From CADEGL01 sp050180485 (GTDB taxonomy: Bacteria > Pseudomonadota > Alphaproteobacteria > CADEGL01): 64,000 bases of DNA. Below are positions 62,907 to 64,000 of the stretch, one piece after another. Where the stretch lies: the NCBI GenBank assembly GCA_050180485.1, contig JBFXED010000019.1:15941-79940 (forward strand), read 5' to 3'. The notes beneath the pieces are model-generated. The model worked only from the letters and a program-made list of their open reading frames with translations. It was not told the origin of the DNA and did not search any database. Numbering within the stretch: position 1 is the stretch's first letter; each line of letters opens with the position of its first letter. Made by a program: the position numbers and the translations under genes.

Positions 62907-63572
62907 TCACCGTCCCGGGCCGAAGGGCTTCGGACCGAAGGGCGGGCGCGGGAAACCCTCGAACATCTTCTTGAACTGGCCCAGGAACTGGGGCACGCGC
63001 ATGACATCGTCGATGCGCCGGTCGAGGAAGCGCCACGTCGTCTCGAAACCCTCGGAACTGTCCTCCAGCCAGTGCAAGAGCGTGGTCGAATAGACGCCCG
63101 CCAGAAGCATGCGCTTCGTATAGAAATTGAAATCGACCGAGGTGTCGCCGATGCCGTGCCAGATCGTGTCGACCGTGCGGTAGAGCGAGGACAAGGACAC
63201 GCCGGCATAGACCGGCACGGCCAGGATGACGAGGGCGCGCCGGATGGCCTCGCGGTGATGCGCGTTCTGCTCCAGCCGCGTGCGGATGGCGAAGGCCACC
63301 TTCTCGCGCACCTTCATGTGCGACAGGTCCGCCGCCTCCAGCGCGGCCAGCATGCGCGCGTCGGCCTGCTTGCTGTGGAACTCGATGGCTTCGATCACCC
63401 CGCCCGGAAACGCCTGATGGGCGGCGGTGCGCTCCAGCCCCGCGTCTTCGGCGCCCGTCTGCAGCGCGTTCAGCGTCCAGCCCTCGAAGGGCACATGCTT
63501 CAGCGCGGCCCCCAGGATTTTCTCGCGCAGGGGATCGTTGCCGTCGTCGTGCTTCTTCTTCGCCGTGACCAT
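62907..63572 (-). CDS. coq9: COQ9-family ubiquinone biosynthesis protein
   Basis: A 221-residue protein with a TetR-like helical fold. It has an N-terminal segment resembling COQ9 (ILGAALKHVPFEGWTLNALQ) and the C-terminal COQ9 domain (TVDTIWHGIGDTSVDFNFYT, KRMLLAGVYSTTLLHWLED). In mitochondria COQ9 presents lipid intermediates to COQ7; bacterial homologs occur in alphaproteobacteria. Start at ATG 63572, overlapping the def stop by one base (TGATG), so it is co-translated with def. The proline-rich tail (FPRPPFGPKPFGPGR) is unremarkable. Confidence 0.93.
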   Translation of the reverse strand: MVTAKKKHDDGNDPLREKILGAALKHVPFEGWTLNALQTGAEDAGLERTAAHQAFPGGVIEAIEFHSKQADARMLAALEAADLSHMKVREKVAFAIRTRLEQNAHHREAIRRALVILAVPVYAGVSLSSLYRTVDTIWHGIGDTSVDFNFYTKRMLLAGVYSTTLLHWLEDSSEGFETTWRFLDRRIDDVMRVPQFLGQFKKMFEGFPRPPFGPKPFGPGR

Positions 63573-64000
63573 CAGTCCGCGGCCTCCTCGACCGTGTGAG
63601 CTTCGCCGCGCGCCTCGAGCGCGCGCCGCACTTCCTCGACATACCCGAACAAAGACAGGTCTTCCATCCGCTGCGGATAAAGGATGCCGTCCAGGTGATC
63701 GCATTCGTGCTGGACCACCCGCGCATGGAAGCCGGACGCTTCGCGCTCGATTCTCTCGCCATCGAGCCCGTAGCCCGAATAGCGGATCTTGGTGAAGCGC
63801 GGCACCGCGCCGACGAAGCCGGGCACCGACAGGCATCCTTCCAGCCCCAGCGCGCGCTCCTCGGTCAGGGGCTCGATCACGGGGTTGATCAGGATTGTCA
63901 GGGGCTCGGGCTTGTCCTCGGGGGCATCCGTGGCCCGCTCGGCCGGGACGTGGAAGATCACCACCCGCAGATCCTCATGGACCTGGGGGGCGGCCAGGCC
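63572..64000 (-). CDS. def: peptide deformylase, C-terminal part (start outside window)
   Basis: Removes the formyl group from nascent proteins. The part in the window has 142 codons and lacks the start. It contains motif 1 partially (GLAAPQV), motif 2 EGCLSVPG, and the metal site HECDHLDG (HExxH). The C-terminal tail is acidic (EARGEAHTVEEAAD). It could be the main deformylase or a paralog. Co-transcribed with coq9. Confidence 0.93.
   Translation of the reverse strand, partial: GLAAPQVHEDLRVVIFHVPAERATDAPEDKPEPLTILINPVIEPLTEERALGLEGCLSVPGFVGAVPRFTKIRYSGYGLDGERIEREASGFHARVVQHECDHLDGILYPQRMEDLSLFGYVEEVRRALEARGEAHTVEEAAD

Overview
This window is a stretch of ordinary chromosome from a GC-rich alphaproteobacterium, most like the Rhodospirillales and relatives. 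The evidence is a TrcR (DUF1013) regulator, DUF1192, DUF4164 and COQ9 genes, an alphaproteobacterial 6S RNA between zapA and the 5-formyl-THF cyclo-ligase gene, a tol-pal cluster linked to tilS, ftsH, folP and glmM, and heavy GC bias at third codon positions. I see no phage, insertion sequence, CRISPR array, tRNA or rRNA. Most genes are tightly packed on the minus strand, with many 1-8 bp overlaps.

Layout. 1-7.2 kb: the N-terminal part of a PAS-domain sensor, a 426 bp gap with no secure gene, serC-serA (serine synthesis), two divergent glutathione transferases, and a MaoC/PhzF/thioesterase group. 7.2-16.6 kb: alaX, a DMT exporter, thiD, glmM, folP, ftsH, tilS and cpoB. 16.7-24.2 kb: the Tol-Pal envelope machine (pal, tolB, tolA, tolR, tolQ, ybgC), then ruvBAC and yebC. 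24.4-26.6 kb: ymdB, 5-FCL, 6S RNA, zapA and a DUF4164 coiled-coil gene. 26.9-33.7 kb: a central-carbon block, tkt-gap and fba-thiE, split by a LysR gene, a DUF1127 gene and an unknown gene in the place where pgk often lies. 33.7-40.3 kb: an AhpD-like gene, epmA divergent from efp, suhB, a secreted OmpA-domain protein, an ABC exporter and rpmE. 40.3-49.9 kb: a fatty- or carnitine-type catabolic group (3-hydroxyacyl-CoA dehydrogenase, two alpha/beta hydrolases, enoyl-CoA hydratase, thioesterase, TetR regulator), metY behind a structured RNA and terminator, bdhA, DUF1192, a quinone oxidoreductase and trcR. 50-55.6 kb: three related short-chain dehydrogenases, the stump of a fourth, a membrane protein, an aldehyde dehydrogenase and a HutD-like gene. 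55.6-64 kb: prpE, katG, an acyl-CoA ligase, two YdcH-like DUF465 genes around a TIGR02444 gene, coq9 and the start of def.

How the genes work together. Several groups are known functional sets: serC/serA; tolQRAB-pal-cpoB; ruvABC with yebC; epmA with its substrate efp (the modifiable lysine is visible); and tkt/gap/fba. The minus-strand genes from 40.3 to 45.4 kb look like one acyl-CoA or carnitine-type degradation unit beside its own TetR regulator.

I found no large undescribed system. The less explained items are the three-hairpin RNA with an intrinsic terminator before metY, the 30-codon SDR fossil left beside its intact paralogs, a strong plus-strand terminator with no plus-strand gene in front of it, an Irr-box-like palindrome in the katG divergent promoter, and a few small unrecognised genes.
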